The position numbers and the translations under genes were made by a program. From Paenibacillus hemerocallicola (GTDB lineage: Bacteria; Bacillota; Bacilli; Paenibacillales; NBRC-103111), in contig NZ_VDCQ01000011.1 of assembly GCF_006265175.1 (NCBI RefSeq), positions 113,408 through 177,407 of the forward strand: 64,000 bases of DNA. The letters are read 5' to 3'. Position 1 is the stretch's first letter. Every line of letters starts with the position of its first letter. Below the pieces are notes generated by a model. The model worked only from the letters and a program-made list of their open reading frames with translations. It did not search any database and was not told where the DNA came from. Shown here in pieces: positions 1 through 9,157 of the stretch.

Positions 1-234
1 AGAATCACCTCATACTAGTATTGGACAAACACGCAATCGTGGAACTGATGTATAGAATTATATTTAACTTTGAAAACTTCGTATTGTAGAAACGCGACAT
101 TTATCTTATAAGTATTCTACAGATTATCTTAAGATATTTTTAACGTTTCGTTTCTTATTGCTTAAGTGTTCTCCGTTATAGTAGTTTTTGCGGTCGCTGC
201 TGCGGCAAGCAGAACGTTCAAAAACGGAGGCTTC

Positions 235-1011
235 ATGATGATAGAAGTTCAGGCTGTCAGCCATCAATTCGCAATCGGCAAAAAGGGAAGGGAACGGATC
301 GTCCCCGTCCTTCATCATATCGACATGCACGTAAAGCAAGGAGAAATTGTGGCGATCGTCGGGCGGAGCGGCTCGGGGAAATCGACGCTGCTCAATCTTA
401 TTTCCGGATACATCCGGCCCACTATCGGCGATATCCGGGTCGGGGGGCGGACGGTAACGAAGTTTAGCGAAGGACAGTGGGCGGATTTTCGGCTGGAGCA
501 TTTCGGCTTCATATTCCAAAGCTTCCAGCTCATTCCGAGCATGACCGCCTTCGAGAACGTCGAGCTGCCGCTTGTGCTGAAAGGAGTCGGACTGGCTCAG
601 CGGAGGAAGCGGGTAAACGATTTGCTCGAGCGGGTCGGCTTGTCCGATTGCGCCGGCCATTATCCGGGCGAGTTGTCGGGCGGACAGCAGCAGCGCGTAT
701 CGGTCGCCCGCGCGCTCGTCTTGAACCCGCCCGTCGTGCTGGCGGACGAGCCCACCGGAAGTCTGGACAGCGACAACGAGCGTCAGCTGCTTGCGCTCAT
801 CGGGGAGCTGAACCGGGAGCAGGGCATTACTTTCCTTATGATTACGCATGACGAACAAGTCGCCGAGGTTGCCCATCGCACCGTTCTGCTTCAGGACGGC
901 CGGATTCGTCCGCGGCCGCATGGCAGCGGGTTTCTATCGAACGGTATCGGTCAGGCCGATTCGCCGGCTGTGTGGCAAGCAAGCTTGAACGATGAGGAGA
1001 GCAGACGATGA
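235..1011 (+). CDS. ABC transporter ATP-binding protein, MacB/LolD type
   Basis: This is the ATPase subunit of a MacB-type exporter and acts on the cytoplasmic face with the permease encoded next. A Walker A motif GRSGSGKST lies at residues 43-51, the signature LSGGQQQRV follows, and the Walker B is VVLADEPTG. The 258-residue length fits the LolD/MacB ATPase family. I chose ATG 235 because AACGGAGG ends 4 bases upstream; an upstream in-frame start at 166 has no such site. The stop overlaps the permease start by 4 bases (ATGA), so the two genes are translationally coupled. The substrate cannot be read from sequence. No two-component system of the bacitracin-resistance type is adjacent on the visible side. 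Confidence 0.92.
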   Translation: MMIEVQAVSHQFAIGKKGRERIVPVLHHIDMHVKQGEIVAIVGRSGSGKSTLLNLISGYIRPTIGDIRVGGRTVTKFSEGQWADFRLEHFGFIFQSFQLIPSMTAFENVELPLVLKGVGLAQRRKRVNDLLERVGLSDCAGHYPGELSGGQQQRVSVARALVLNPPVVLADEPTGSLDSDNERQLLALIGELNREQGITFLMITHDEQVAEVAHRTVLLQDGRIRPRPHGSGFLSNGIGQADSPAVWQASLNDEESRR

Positions 1012-2375
1012 AATGGAAAGATCAGGTCCGGTTCGTCCGGCAAAATATGAAAAAGAACAAATCGCGGCTGTTCATGACCGTGCTCGCTACCGCGATGGGG
1101 TGCGCTTTTCTGATCGTGCTCGCATCCGTAGGCTTCGGCTTGCAGCAGAGCATTGTCGATAAAATTACCGGCGATCGGCTTGTGACGGCAGTCGATGTAT
1201 GGGGCAAGGAAACGAACGGCAAAACACTCAGCGTGTTGAACTCCGAGGACATCGCATACTTGCGCTCGGTCGAGCATGTCAAGGCGGTAACGTATCGCAA
1301 TTTCGTACAGCAACATTTGAAGCCGACCGTTGACGGGACGGTCGTATCGGGTGGCGCAACGATAGCGGTCGATTTCGAAGCCGAGACGAAAGCGGGCTTT
1401 GGCCTCAGCGAGGGTAGGCTGCCCCGCACTGCCGACGAAATCGTGATCGGCTACCATGTTCGGGAAACAGAACCGGATAGCGACGAAACCGGGCAGGTGT
1501 CTGCCGCGACTGCGCAAGCGAAGCGGCAGACCGCCCCGGCCAAGGAGTGGATCGGCAAGAGCATGCAGTTGGAGGTTGTTCAGCGCGTGAACGGCGTCGA
1601 ACAGAAGACGCCGCTGACCGCGACCGTAGTCGGCGTCGCCAAGAAGCCGTCGCGCGAGTGGAACAAGGACAACAATATTTACATCGACGAGGGGCTGCTG
1701 CAGCGCATCGAGTCCATCACCGGTACGCGGCTCGGAGCCGTATTCCCGCAGAACGCCTCCAAAGAGGAGCCGGGCAAGGGGATGCCAAAGCCTCTGAACG
1801 AGCCGCGGCCATACAACGGAGTGCAGGCGATTGCCGACAATGGCCAAAATGTGAAGGCGATCGGCGAGCAAATTCGTTCGGCAGGTTATTTGAACCATTC
1901 GATCGCAAATGAGCTGGAGCAGGTCAATATGGTGTTTCTGATCATGAAGATCGGCCTCGTCTTCGTCGGTACGATCGCCGTTCTGATCGCGTCGATCGGC
2001 ATTTTCAACACGATGACGATGGCGGTGACCGAGCGGGCCCAGGACATCGGGATTATGAAGGCGATCGGCGCGCATCCGTCGACAATTCGCCGCATTTTCC
2101 TGCTCGAGAGCGGATTCATCGGCCTGCTCGGGGCAATCATCGGCATTGTCGTCTCCTATGCGCTCTCGATTGCGGTAAATGCAGCGCTGCCTATGCTTAT
2201 TCAATCCTTTCTGAATGAACAGGTACCCGGCGACTTCCGCTTCTCGCTTATTCCGCCGCTATTGGCAGTGTTGGCCGCTGTCATCTCGCTGGGAGTCGCC
2301 GTTCTGTCCGGAGCCCGTCCGGCGAAGCGGGCGACCCAGGTCGACGTGCTTCGGGCGTTACGCCGTGATGTGTAA
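1008..2375 (+). CDS. ABC transporter permease, FtsX/MacB type
   Basis: This is the membrane partner of the ATPase at 235-1011. At 455 residues it has the MacB layout: one N-terminal membrane segment at about residues 20-42, a large extracytoplasmic domain, then three membrane segments at about 315-440 forming the FtsX domain. The sequence AIGAHPSTIRRIFLLES is the typical conserved cytoplasmic loop of FtsX permeases. The 4-base overlap with the ATPase gene indicates one operon, and a terminator follows 10 bases after the stop. The likely role is export of a small amphipathic compound or a mechanotransmission-type activity; the sequence does not tell which. Confidence 0.92.
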   Translation: MKWKDQVRFVRQNMKKNKSRLFMTVLATAMGCAFLIVLASVGFGLQQSIVDKITGDRLVTAVDVWGKETNGKTLSVLNSEDIAYLRSVEHVKAVTYRNFVQQHLKPTVDGTVVSGGATIAVDFEAETKAGFGLSEGRLPRTADEIVIGYHVRETEPDSDETGQVSAATAQAKRQTAPAKEWIGKSMQLEVVQRVNGVEQKTPLTATVVGVAKKPSREWNKDNNIYIDEGLLQRIESITGTRLGAVFPQNASKEEPGKGMPKPLNEPRPYNGVQAIADNGQNVKAIGEQIRSAGYLNHSIANELEQVNMVFLIMKIGLVFVGTIAVLIASIGIFNTMTMAVTERAQDIGIMKAIGAHPSTIRRIFLLESGFIGLLGAIIGIVVSYALSIAVNAALPMLIQSFLNEQVPGDFRFSLIPPLLAVLAAVISLGVAVLSGARPAKRATQVDVLRALRRDV

Positions 2376-2385
2376 GCTTGTGCAT

Positions 2386-2421
2386 ACCGTTTCCGGTTCT
2401 ACGCCGGGAACGGTTTTTTTC
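2386..2421 (+). terminator. Rho-independent terminator after the MacB-type pair
   Basis: An 11-bp stem (ACCGTTTCCGG at 2386-2396 with CCGGGAACGGT at 2404-2414, one G-T pair) and a 7-base loop are followed by a run of T residues. It closes the two-gene operon. Confidence 0.85.
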
Positions 2422-2803
2422 TTGACTCAGAAATGGGGATTGGAGCAACTTCAGTTTTTTTCCCGAACGGTTTTTGTTAGAAATGTGGACCGAAAAGCAG
2501 TATTCGGTTCAGGGACTGCTGTGTAGCTACATAGTCGCCGATATGTATCCGGGCTTCATTGGCCATCAAGCCGCTTCAACCACGGTTCTTCGGGAATGAA
2601 AGGAAAGTCTGCCCGATGAACGTGTAAACGGTTTAAAGGAAAACGCAAAAATGTCCATTCCGGCGGCAGAACCCTATTTGGTACAATCGAGCTAGGCGTT
2701 CCGGCGTCGTTGTCGCGGCGCCGGAGGAACGCAGTCAGATCCGATGTTTTTTATGAAAACGGTATCATTACCGCAAACAATGTGATGGATCGGAGGAATG
2801 GCC
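2422..2803. other. Intergenic region upstream of the two-component genes
   Basis: No gene is supported in these 380 bases. A GTAAAC-containing sequence at 2624-2637 matches 11 of 14 positions of the motif found before the binding-protein gene at 6355, and could be an autoregulatory site. A TACAAT at 2682-2687 could be a -10 box, but no good -35 box is placed for it. A 10-bp palindrome TGTAGCTACA sits at 2522-2531. Confidence 0.3.
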
Positions 2804-4417
2804 ATGACCGTCAAATTGCTGCTGGCCGACGATGAATTGATTATTCGCGACGGCATCCGGAACAAGATGGATTGGTCCGGCATGGGGATCGAGCTGGTCG
2901 GGGCGGCCGAGAACGGCAAAGTTGCGCTCGACATGCTGAAGAACGGGCCGGTCGACATCCTGCTTACCGATATTCACATGCCGTACATGGACGGCATTCA
3001 GCTGTGCCGGGAGGCGCGCAAGCTTCACCCCAATATCAAGATTGTGGTGCTGTCCGGCTACGAGGAATTCGAGTTCGCCCAGCAGGCGCTAGAGTTTTCC
3101 GCCATGAAGTATATGCTGAAGCCGTTTACGAGCAGGGAGCTGGAGCAGATTGTGCTCCAGGCGAAGCAGGAGGTCACCGGACACCGGCGGGCCGAATCGA
3201 CGCTCCAGCTGACTATGAAGCGTCTGCAGGAAAGCTTCCCGCTTCTGCGCGAGAAAGTGCTGACCCGGCTGGTGGAAGGGCGCATGAACGAGCGGGAGGC
3301 GAGACAGAAGCTGGAATCGCTTGAGATCGCCTTGACCGGCGAACGGTTTGCGGTATGGGTCGTCGAGCCGGAAGCGGACACGATCCCATCCGCCGACGCG
3401 CAGAACGGCGTGGATGCCGGAGAGCTGCTGCTGCTTATGCTGCGGGACGAAATCGAAGCCTTTATGCGCAACCGGAGGCGGGCTCTGGTGTTCAGCGGCC
3501 TGAACGCCAATATTGTGTGCATTGTCGAAGGGGACGACGGGGAACAGACCCATTTGTTCGATTTGCCGGAAAGCTTGAAATCGCACGTATTCGCGAGTCT
3601 GGACATGCCGGTTTCCATCGGCCTGGGAGGCGTCAAGCACGGTCTGGAGGGCATAGCCGGATCATACCGGGAAGCGTTGGAGGCGCTCGAGTACCGCTTT
3701 CTGATCGGGGATAACAGCGTCATACCGGTCGACTACATCAATTTCGAAGACGAGCCGGACCGGGTGACGATCTCCGAGAAGCATATCGAGAAGCTGACGA
3801 CAGCCGTCAGGCTCGGCAACAAGGCGGGCATCCGCGGCGAGCTGGACGCGGTATTCGCCGCCATTCGCGGCAGCGCCGGACTGCCTATCTCCGACATCAA
3901 GCTGTACATGAAGGAATTTCTGGCCGTCGCCCTCCGGCAGCTGCTGCAATCCGGCGTGCGCCTCAAAGAAATATACGGCAAAGAGTTCGATCCGTATTCC
4001 GCGGTCGACCATTACCGGACGATGGACGACATGCAGCGGGGCCTGCGGACGATGTTCGCGGAAATTTCCGATTTCGTGCGCGACAAGAGGGGCAACAAGA
4101 CGCGCTCCGTCATCCAGCGGGCAGTCGAATACATAGACGTCCATTACCGGATCGAGGACCTGTCCATTAACCGGTTAAGCGAGGAGCTGCAGATGAATAC
4201 GTCCTATTTCAGCCGGCTCTTCAAGCAGGAGATGGGCTGCACCTTCACGGAATACTTGACCCGGACGCGCATCGAGAAAGCCAAGCACCTGCTGCGCGGC
4301 ACGACGATGAGGGTATCGGAGATCACCTTCGAGGTCGGCATGAAGGACCCGTTTTATTTCAGTACTTTGTTTAAAAAGGTGACCGGCGTCAATCCGACCG
4401 AGTACCGGGAGCAATGA
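2804..4417 (+). CDS. YesN-like response regulator, receiver plus AraC-type HTH
   Basis: This is the DNA-binding half of a two-component system. The receiver domain at residues 1-120 has the acidic pair D9/D10, phosphoacceptor D56 in LLTDIHMPYMDG, and the conserved lysine in MLKPF. A middle region of about 300 residues leads to two AraC-type helix-turn-helix motifs at about 430-535, ending in the usual PTEYREQ. I chose ATG 2804 because GGAGG at 2792-2796 sits 7 bases before it; ATG 2798 would be only one base from the site. The gene overlaps the kinase gene by 4 bases. It very probably controls the transporter and hydrolase genes downstream in response to a sugar sensed outside the cell. Confidence 0.93.
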   Translation: MTVKLLLADDELIIRDGIRNKMDWSGMGIELVGAAENGKVALDMLKNGPVDILLTDIHMPYMDGIQLCREARKLHPNIKIVVLSGYEEFEFAQQALEFSAMKYMLKPFTSRELEQIVLQAKQEVTGHRRAESTLQLTMKRLQESFPLLREKVLTRLVEGRMNEREARQKLESLEIALTGERFAVWVVEPEADTIPSADAQNGVDAGELLLLMLRDEIEAFMRNRRRALVFSGLNANIVCIVEGDDGEQTHLFDLPESLKSHVFASLDMPVSIGLGGVKHGLEGIAGSYREALEALEYRFLIGDNSVIPVDYINFEDEPDRVTISEKHIEKLTTAVRLGNKAGIRGELDAVFAAIRGSAGLPISDIKLYMKEFLAVALRQLLQSGVRLKEIYGKEFDPYSAVDHYRTMDDMQRGLRTMFAEISDFVRDKRGNKTRSVIQRAVEYIDVHYRIEDLSINRLSEELQMNTSYFSRLFKQEMGCTFTEYLTRTRIEKAKHLLRGTTMRVSEITFEVGMKDPFYFSTLFKKVTGVNPTEYREQ

Positions 4418-6210
4418 ACATGAGCAAGGACAATTGGTTCGTCCGCTGGCTGGGCACCCGCATCTTTTTTCGCATCTTTTTGATGACAGCCGTAATGGTC
4501 ACGTTCGCCCTGACGGTCGGAGCCTACTTCTCTTTGTCGCTGTTTACGGAGAAGATGGAGCAGAAAGGGACGGAGAATATCCGCAACATTTTGGAGCAGA
4601 CGAACAAGCTGATCGATTCCCGCATGGATATGCTGCTGCGCATCTCGAACCTGATTCTGAACGATCCGGCGATCGGCGAGCTGGCTTCGGAGCGCCTTCT
4701 CCAGGACGACCGCGACAAGGAGCGCATGCGGGGCGCCATCGGCAAATATATCGAGTCCGACCCGGGCATCGTCTCCGTGTTTTTGTTGAACAAAGAAAGG
4801 GAGCTGTTCATTCCTTCGGACGATTTCCGTTCGGACGCCGAAGATGCCGAGGAAACGAAGCGGCGATATTTAAGCTTCTCGAACAACCGGTACTCCAAAG
4901 GCTTGACCTGGGTGCCTACGCACCGGATCGATTACGGGAGCGAGAGCCATAACGGCGAGAACGTGCTCAAGCTGACGCGGGAAATATTCGATTCCGCCGC
5001 CGGCGCCTACCGCGGAACCGTAGTCGTCAATATCGCCGAGGAAAGCGTTTACCGGTATCTGAAAAACGTCGACGTACCGGCCGGCACCATCTTCCACGTG
5101 ATCGACAAAAACGGCATCGTCATCTCCGGAACGGAGCGCAGCGGGGTCGGCAAGTTCGAGTACAGCTACACGTATATGCAGGCCGTGCTGCAAAAGGAAG
5201 GAAGCTTCGTCCGGGACTACCGGAGCATCCCTTACTTGTTCGTATTCAACAAGCTGGAGAGCGTGGACTGGGTCATCATCGGCGCGATTCCGGTCAGCGA
5301 GCTGCTGAGCGACCGCGACCGAATCATGAGGGGGCTCGGCGTTATTCTGCTGCTGGTGCTGGCGGTGTCGCTCGTCGGCTCGCTCGGCATCGCGTATTCG
5401 ATATCCCGTCCGATCAAACGGCTGGCGGAAGTCATGCGCAAAGTCCGCTCCGGCTTCTTCGACGTCAAGGCGGAGATTCGCTCGCGCGACGAGATCGGCA
5501 TGCTGGGGGAAAGCTTCAACGAGATGATCGCCCGTACGAACGAGCTGCTGCACCGGCTGCAGGAAAGCCACTACAAGGAAAAAAACGCCGAAATCCGCGC
5601 CCTGCAAGCGCAGATCAACCCCCATTTTTTGTACAATACCCTCGCTTCGGTCGTCTGGCTGGCCGAAAACCGCGATTACGACAAAATTACGGATCTAGTC
5701 TCCAAGCTCGGCCGATATTACCGGCAAAGCTTGTCGCGCGGCATGGACGTCGTCACCGTCAGGCACGAGTTGGAGCATATCGGCAATTATTTGGCCATCG
5801 AGCAGATCCGGTACGGGACGAAATTCGCCTACGATATCAGCGTCGAGCCGGCCGTGTACGCCCATAAATGCCTGAAGCTGCTGCTTCAGCCGCTGGTGGA
5901 GAACGCCATTCATCACGGGATCATGAACAAGGAGGGCAACGGCTGGATCCGGGTTGACGGCTGGAAGGAGGGCGACGATATCGTGCTCCGGGTCATCGAC
6001 AACGGCGGCGGGATCTCCCGGGAGCGTCTGGACGAGATTAACTGCTGCTTCCGCTCCGGGCGGTCGTTGGAGCTGGCTCATTCCTACGGCATCAAAAACG
6101 TGAACGAACGGCTCCAGCTCGTGTACGGTCCGGCCTTCGGGTTGTTCTACTCCTCCGAGGAGGGGATGGGCACAACCGTGCTGATCCGCTTCCCCGCACG
6201 CTATGAGTAA
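4414..6210 (+). CDS. YesM-like sensor histidine kinase
   Basis: This membrane kinase is the partner of the regulator at 2804-4417. It has a membrane segment at about residues 14-37, an extracytoplasmic sensing region of roughly 265 residues (Cache-like by position), a second membrane segment at about 307-330, a HAMP linker, and a kinase core of the LytS/YesM type. The phosphoacceptor is H404 in QINPHFLYNTL. ATP-binding boxes are LVENAIHHGI, DNGGGI and SYGIKNVNERL. The 598-residue length is normal for the family. The start overlaps the stop of the regulator gene (ATGA). Kinases of this class are usually paired with sugar ABC transporters, which fits the genes that follow. Confidence 0.93.
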   Translation: MNMSKDNWFVRWLGTRIFFRIFLMTAVMVTFALTVGAYFSLSLFTEKMEQKGTENIRNILEQTNKLIDSRMDMLLRISNLILNDPAIGELASERLLQDDRDKERMRGAIGKYIESDPGIVSVFLLNKERELFIPSDDFRSDAEDAEETKRRYLSFSNNRYSKGLTWVPTHRIDYGSESHNGENVLKLTREIFDSAAGAYRGTVVVNIAEESVYRYLKNVDVPAGTIFHVIDKNGIVISGTERSGVGKFEYSYTYMQAVLQKEGSFVRDYRSIPYLFVFNKLESVDWVIIGAIPVSELLSDRDRIMRGLGVILLLVLAVSLVGSLGIAYSISRPIKRLAEVMRKVRSGFFDVKAEIRSRDEIGMLGESFNEMIARTNELLHRLQESHYKEKNAEIRALQAQINPHFLYNTLASVVWLAENRDYDKITDLVSKLGRYYRQSLSRGMDVVTVRHELEHIGNYLAIEQIRYGTKFAYDISVEPAVYAHKCLKLLLQPLVENAIHHGIMNKEGNGWIRVDGWKEGDDIVLRVIDNGGGISRERLDEINCCFRSGRSLELAHSYGIKNVNERLQLVYGPAFGLFYSSEEGMGTTVLIRFPARYE

Positions 6211-6224
6211 GCGCTATCACACTT

Positions 6225-6258
6225 GTAAACAAATTCAAGGAGAAGTAAACAGCTTCAA
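6225..6258 (+). promoter_or_regulatory. Tandem GTAAACAnnTTCAA sites, probable response-regulator binding
   Basis: Two 14-base copies, GTAAACAAATTCAA at 6225-6238 and GTAAACAGCTTCAA at 6245-6258, are spaced 20 bases apart, which is two helical turns. A third copy with the same constant bases is at 11294-11307. AraC-type response regulators commonly bind such direct repeats next to the -35 region. The gene served is the binding-protein gene that starts at 6355. Confidence 0.65.
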
Positions 6259-6354
6259 TTCCAAACCGCTTCCCGGTGCGATAGGCTGGAAACAGCCGGG
6301 AGTCAGCGCATTCCGGCAAATTCGGGGGCAACACCAATACGGGAGGTATTCCAT

Positions 6355-7725
6355 GTGAGTAAGGGGCAGATGTTGAAAAAGCCGGCAGCGGTTATGCTGG
6401 CATCCATGCTGGCGGTAACGGCGGCGGCATGTTCATCGGGCTCGTCGGGAGCCGACGGGGGCAAAGAGAGCAAGCTGGAGACGAATAAGCCGAAAGACCC
6501 GATCACGCTCGTCATCAAGCATACCACTTACGATACGTTCGATCAGGACTTGGCGCCGGCGATCAAGAAGTACCAGGAGAAAAACCCGCACGTGACGGTC
6601 AAGGTGGACATGGTCAAGCCGAATCAAGGGGAGAACATCATTACCGCCAATACCGCCCTGTTCGCTTCCGGCGAGCAGATCGACATTCTTCGCGTAAGCC
6701 CCAACGTAGGCGCCGGGGAATACGCGGCCAGAGGCTGGGTCGCCCCGCTGGACGAATACATCAAGAAGACCGGCGTGGACATGACCAAATATTACCCGTC
6801 CCTGCAAAGCCGCGGCGTATACGGGGGTAAGCGCTATGCCTTGCCGTGGATTCACTCGCAATTCATGATTTTTTACAATAAGGACTTGTTTCAAAAATTC
6901 GGCATCCCGGAGCCGAAGACGAACTGGACGTACGAGGATATGCTCAATGCCGGCCGCAAGCTGGTCGAGAACAAGGTGCACGCCTTCGAGGCTTCGCTGC
7001 CGAATATGCTGCATATCGTCGGCGGCGCATGGGGCGGGTCGACGTTCAACGCCAATGGCACCCTGATGACGCTGGACAGCCAGGGAGCGCTCAAAGGTTT
7101 TGAGTTTTTCCGAGACATGGTCGTGAAGGACGGGTTATCTCCGGGCAAGGTTACGCAGGCGAAAGGGCTGGCCGGCGGACCGAGCTTCGCCAAAGCAACG
7201 TCCGGCATGTCGTTCACCTGGCTGAAAATGAAGCAGTTCGACGAGGCCGGCCTGAATTACGGCGTCGTGCCCGCGCCGGTCGGACCGGGCAAGCAGCAGG
7301 GCTACGGAGCGCTCGACGGCATCGCGCTGTCCTCCACGAGCAAGAACAAGGAGGAAGCGTGGAATTTGATCAAATTCCTGGCCTACGACAGCGAAGGGCA
7401 GATGGAGCAGATCAAGCAAAAAATTACGATTCCCGCTTTCCCCAAAGAAAAAGAGCATATTGAAGCGTGGGAGAAAACGATCAATAAGAAAGACGTCACC
7501 GATGCGATCTTGTACCAGGTCGAGAAAACGAACGACGAGGGCGTCGGCATGATGAACAATATGCCGGGCACCGAGGTCGCTTACGAAGGCTTCATAACGT
7601 GGCTCGGGCAAAATCTGTTCAACGACAATTTCGACGTATACACCCAGGTGCCGGCGAAGGTGAAGGAATTCAACGCGCAGTGGAGCGAGCTGCAAAAAGA
7701 AGCGGAGAAGCAGATGAAGAAATAG
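6355..7725 (+). CDS. Extracellular sugar-binding lipoprotein (family 1)
   Basis: This is a substrate-binding lipoprotein of a carbohydrate ABC importer, anchored outside the membrane. The signal peptide ends in the lipobox TAAAC with lipidated C26, followed by a Ser/Gly-rich linker. The mature part has the family-1 fold signature: FYNKDLFQKFGIPEP and NWTYEDMLNAGRKL. The start is GTG 6355, 8 bases after GGGAGG; an ATG at 6353 is followed directly by a stop and cannot be used. It follows the two-component genes and carries the tandem motif upstream, so it is probably their main target. The nearest permeases are at 15498-17314 and 21682-23559. Confidence 0.92.
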   Translation: MSKGQMLKKPAAVMLASMLAVTAAACSSGSSGADGGKESKLETNKPKDPITLVIKHTTYDTFDQDLAPAIKKYQEKNPHVTVKVDMVKPNQGENIITANTALFASGEQIDILRVSPNVGAGEYAARGWVAPLDEYIKKTGVDMTKYYPSLQSRGVYGGKRYALPWIHSQFMIFYNKDLFQKFGIPEPKTNWTYEDMLNAGRKLVENKVHAFEASLPNMLHIVGGAWGGSTFNANGTLMTLDSQGALKGFEFFRDMVVKDGLSPGKVTQAKGLAGGPSFAKATSGMSFTWLKMKQFDEAGLNYGVVPAPVGPGKQQGYGALDGIALSSTSKNKEEAWNLIKFLAYDSEGQMEQIKQKITIPAFPKEKEHIEAWEKTINKKDVTDAILYQVEKTNDEGVGMMNNMPGTEVAYEGFITWLGQNLFNDNFDVYTQVPAKVKEFNAQWSELQKEAEKQMKK

Positions 7726-7773
7726 CAAGAAGCGGCAAGAAGGGAAGGAGATGCGACGAGGAGGGGAAGGGAT

Positions 7774-9114
7774 TTGTCAACGTTCACGAGGAGGACGAAG
7801 CCGATCGCACTGGCGCTGCTGGCCGGCACGTGGCTCGCGGCGACGACCGTTTACGGCCTGGATGACGGCCAGCAGATCGGTTCCATTGTCGGGGCAGGCA
7901 ACTTTGCCAACGGAAGCACGGCCTACGCCAGCCAGTTTCAGGCGCTGAACGACATCGGAGCGTCCATGGCGCGAATCAACATGTACCCGAATTACTATTA
8001 CGCGGGCGACGCTCCGACGCCGGAGCGGCTCGACGCCCTTATGCTTCAAGCTTATGAATACGGCATTACGCCGATGCTGCTGTTCGAATATTACGGCTCG
8101 TACGCGGGCCAGGGAACGCCGCTCGGCGGTTATGCCAAATGGTACGATATCGGACGCGACTTTGCGGAACGGTTCCGGCCGAACGGCACGTGGGGGCAGG
8201 AGCAAGGCATCGCGGATTGGGGCATTACGGTGTACGCCGCGATGAACGAGCCCGACGTCGAGAACCTGATTCCGAAAGCGGATTACCACGATGCCCTGGA
8301 AGGCCTGGCGGACGGCATCCATTCCGTCGATCCGGCGCTGAAGGCGATCCCCGGCGGATTCGCCCGGCAGAACAGCCACAGCGATTACACGCTGAGAGGC
8401 TACGGGCCGGCGATAGCCGATTTGTGGAATGACGGCAAGCTGGACGGCATCGATCTGCACACGTATTTCGATTACCAATACGCCCCTATGGAAGGGATGT
8501 ACAAGTTTTCCGCACAGAGCAATTTCGATGCGATCAAAAGCGTGTCGGGCATTACCGCGGACATTCATTTTTACACGTCGGAATTCAACTACAAGAAGCG
8601 CGGCGTGACCGAAGAGGAAGCGGCCAAAGGGTTTCTGACCGCATTCTGGGACGGCGTGGGCGTGGTGAAAAACGACGGCCATACGTCGGCGGCACGGCTC
8701 GTTTTTCCATGGAGCTTGTTCAAATCGCAAGCGGCCGACCCTTTGTACGGTCTGAATACGAGTCTGACCCCGTGGACGCCGACGGAGCGCGGACAAACGC
8801 TGGAGCGGGCCCTTGCCGCCGCACAGGGCATGTCGCTTGTGGCCGCCGACCCGAAACAAAGCGGAGAATACGTGCTGGAAGGCGCAGGCAAAAAAATGTG
8901 GGTATGGCAAAACCGGCCTTACTGGACCAACCACCCCGGCACTACCTATACGGTTACGGGGATTCCCCCCGGCGCCCTCCGGCTCGAAGTGATCGGCTGG
9001 GACGGCGTCAGGCAGACGCTGCCTCTCTGCGGCCAGACCGGCTATACGGTTACGGGGCTGGAGGGAAATGAAACATACATGATTGTCGCTTACGAAGGAC
9101 CGGACAGCCCGTAA
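7774..9114 (+). CDS. Secreted glycoside hydrolase-like protein (clan A type fold)
   Basis: This is probably a secreted glycosidase with a TIM barrel. An N-terminal signal peptide with a basic start and a hydrophobic core spans about residues 5-28. The motif AMNEPD places a candidate acid/base at E159, and TSEFN places a candidate nucleophile at E270. That spacing of 111 residues fits strands 4 and 7 of clan GH-A enzymes. A beta domain of about 90 residues forms the C-terminus. The start is TTG 7774, about 8 bases after GAGGAGGGG. The gene follows the binding-protein gene by 48 bases and probably shares its transcript. I cannot assign the GH family or substrate. Confidence 0.7.
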   Translation: MSTFTRRTKPIALALLAGTWLAATTVYGLDDGQQIGSIVGAGNFANGSTAYASQFQALNDIGASMARINMYPNYYYAGDAPTPERLDALMLQAYEYGITPMLLFEYYGSYAGQGTPLGGYAKWYDIGRDFAERFRPNGTWGQEQGIADWGITVYAAMNEPDVENLIPKADYHDALEGLADGIHSVDPALKAIPGGFARQNSHSDYTLRGYGPAIADLWNDGKLDGIDLHTYFDYQYAPMEGMYKFSAQSNFDAIKSVSGITADIHFYTSEFNYKKRGVTEEEAAKGFLTAFWDGVGVVKNDGHTSAARLVFPWSLFKSQAADPLYGLNTSLTPWTPTERGQTLERALAAAQGMSLVAADPKQSGEYVLEGAGKKMWVWQNRPYWTNHPGTTYTVTGIPPGALRLEVIGWDGVRQTLPLCGQTGYTVTGLEGNETYMIVAYEGPDSP

Positions 9115-9157
9115 AGCGCTATTCCATACCGATATAGAGGAGCGATGAGCGGAAGCC

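Noticed and set aside
85..121. Inverted repeat TGTAGAA/TTCTACA before the first ABC genes
   Set aside because: The arms are only 7 bp in an AT-rich region and could occur by chance; promoter boxes cannot be fixed around it.
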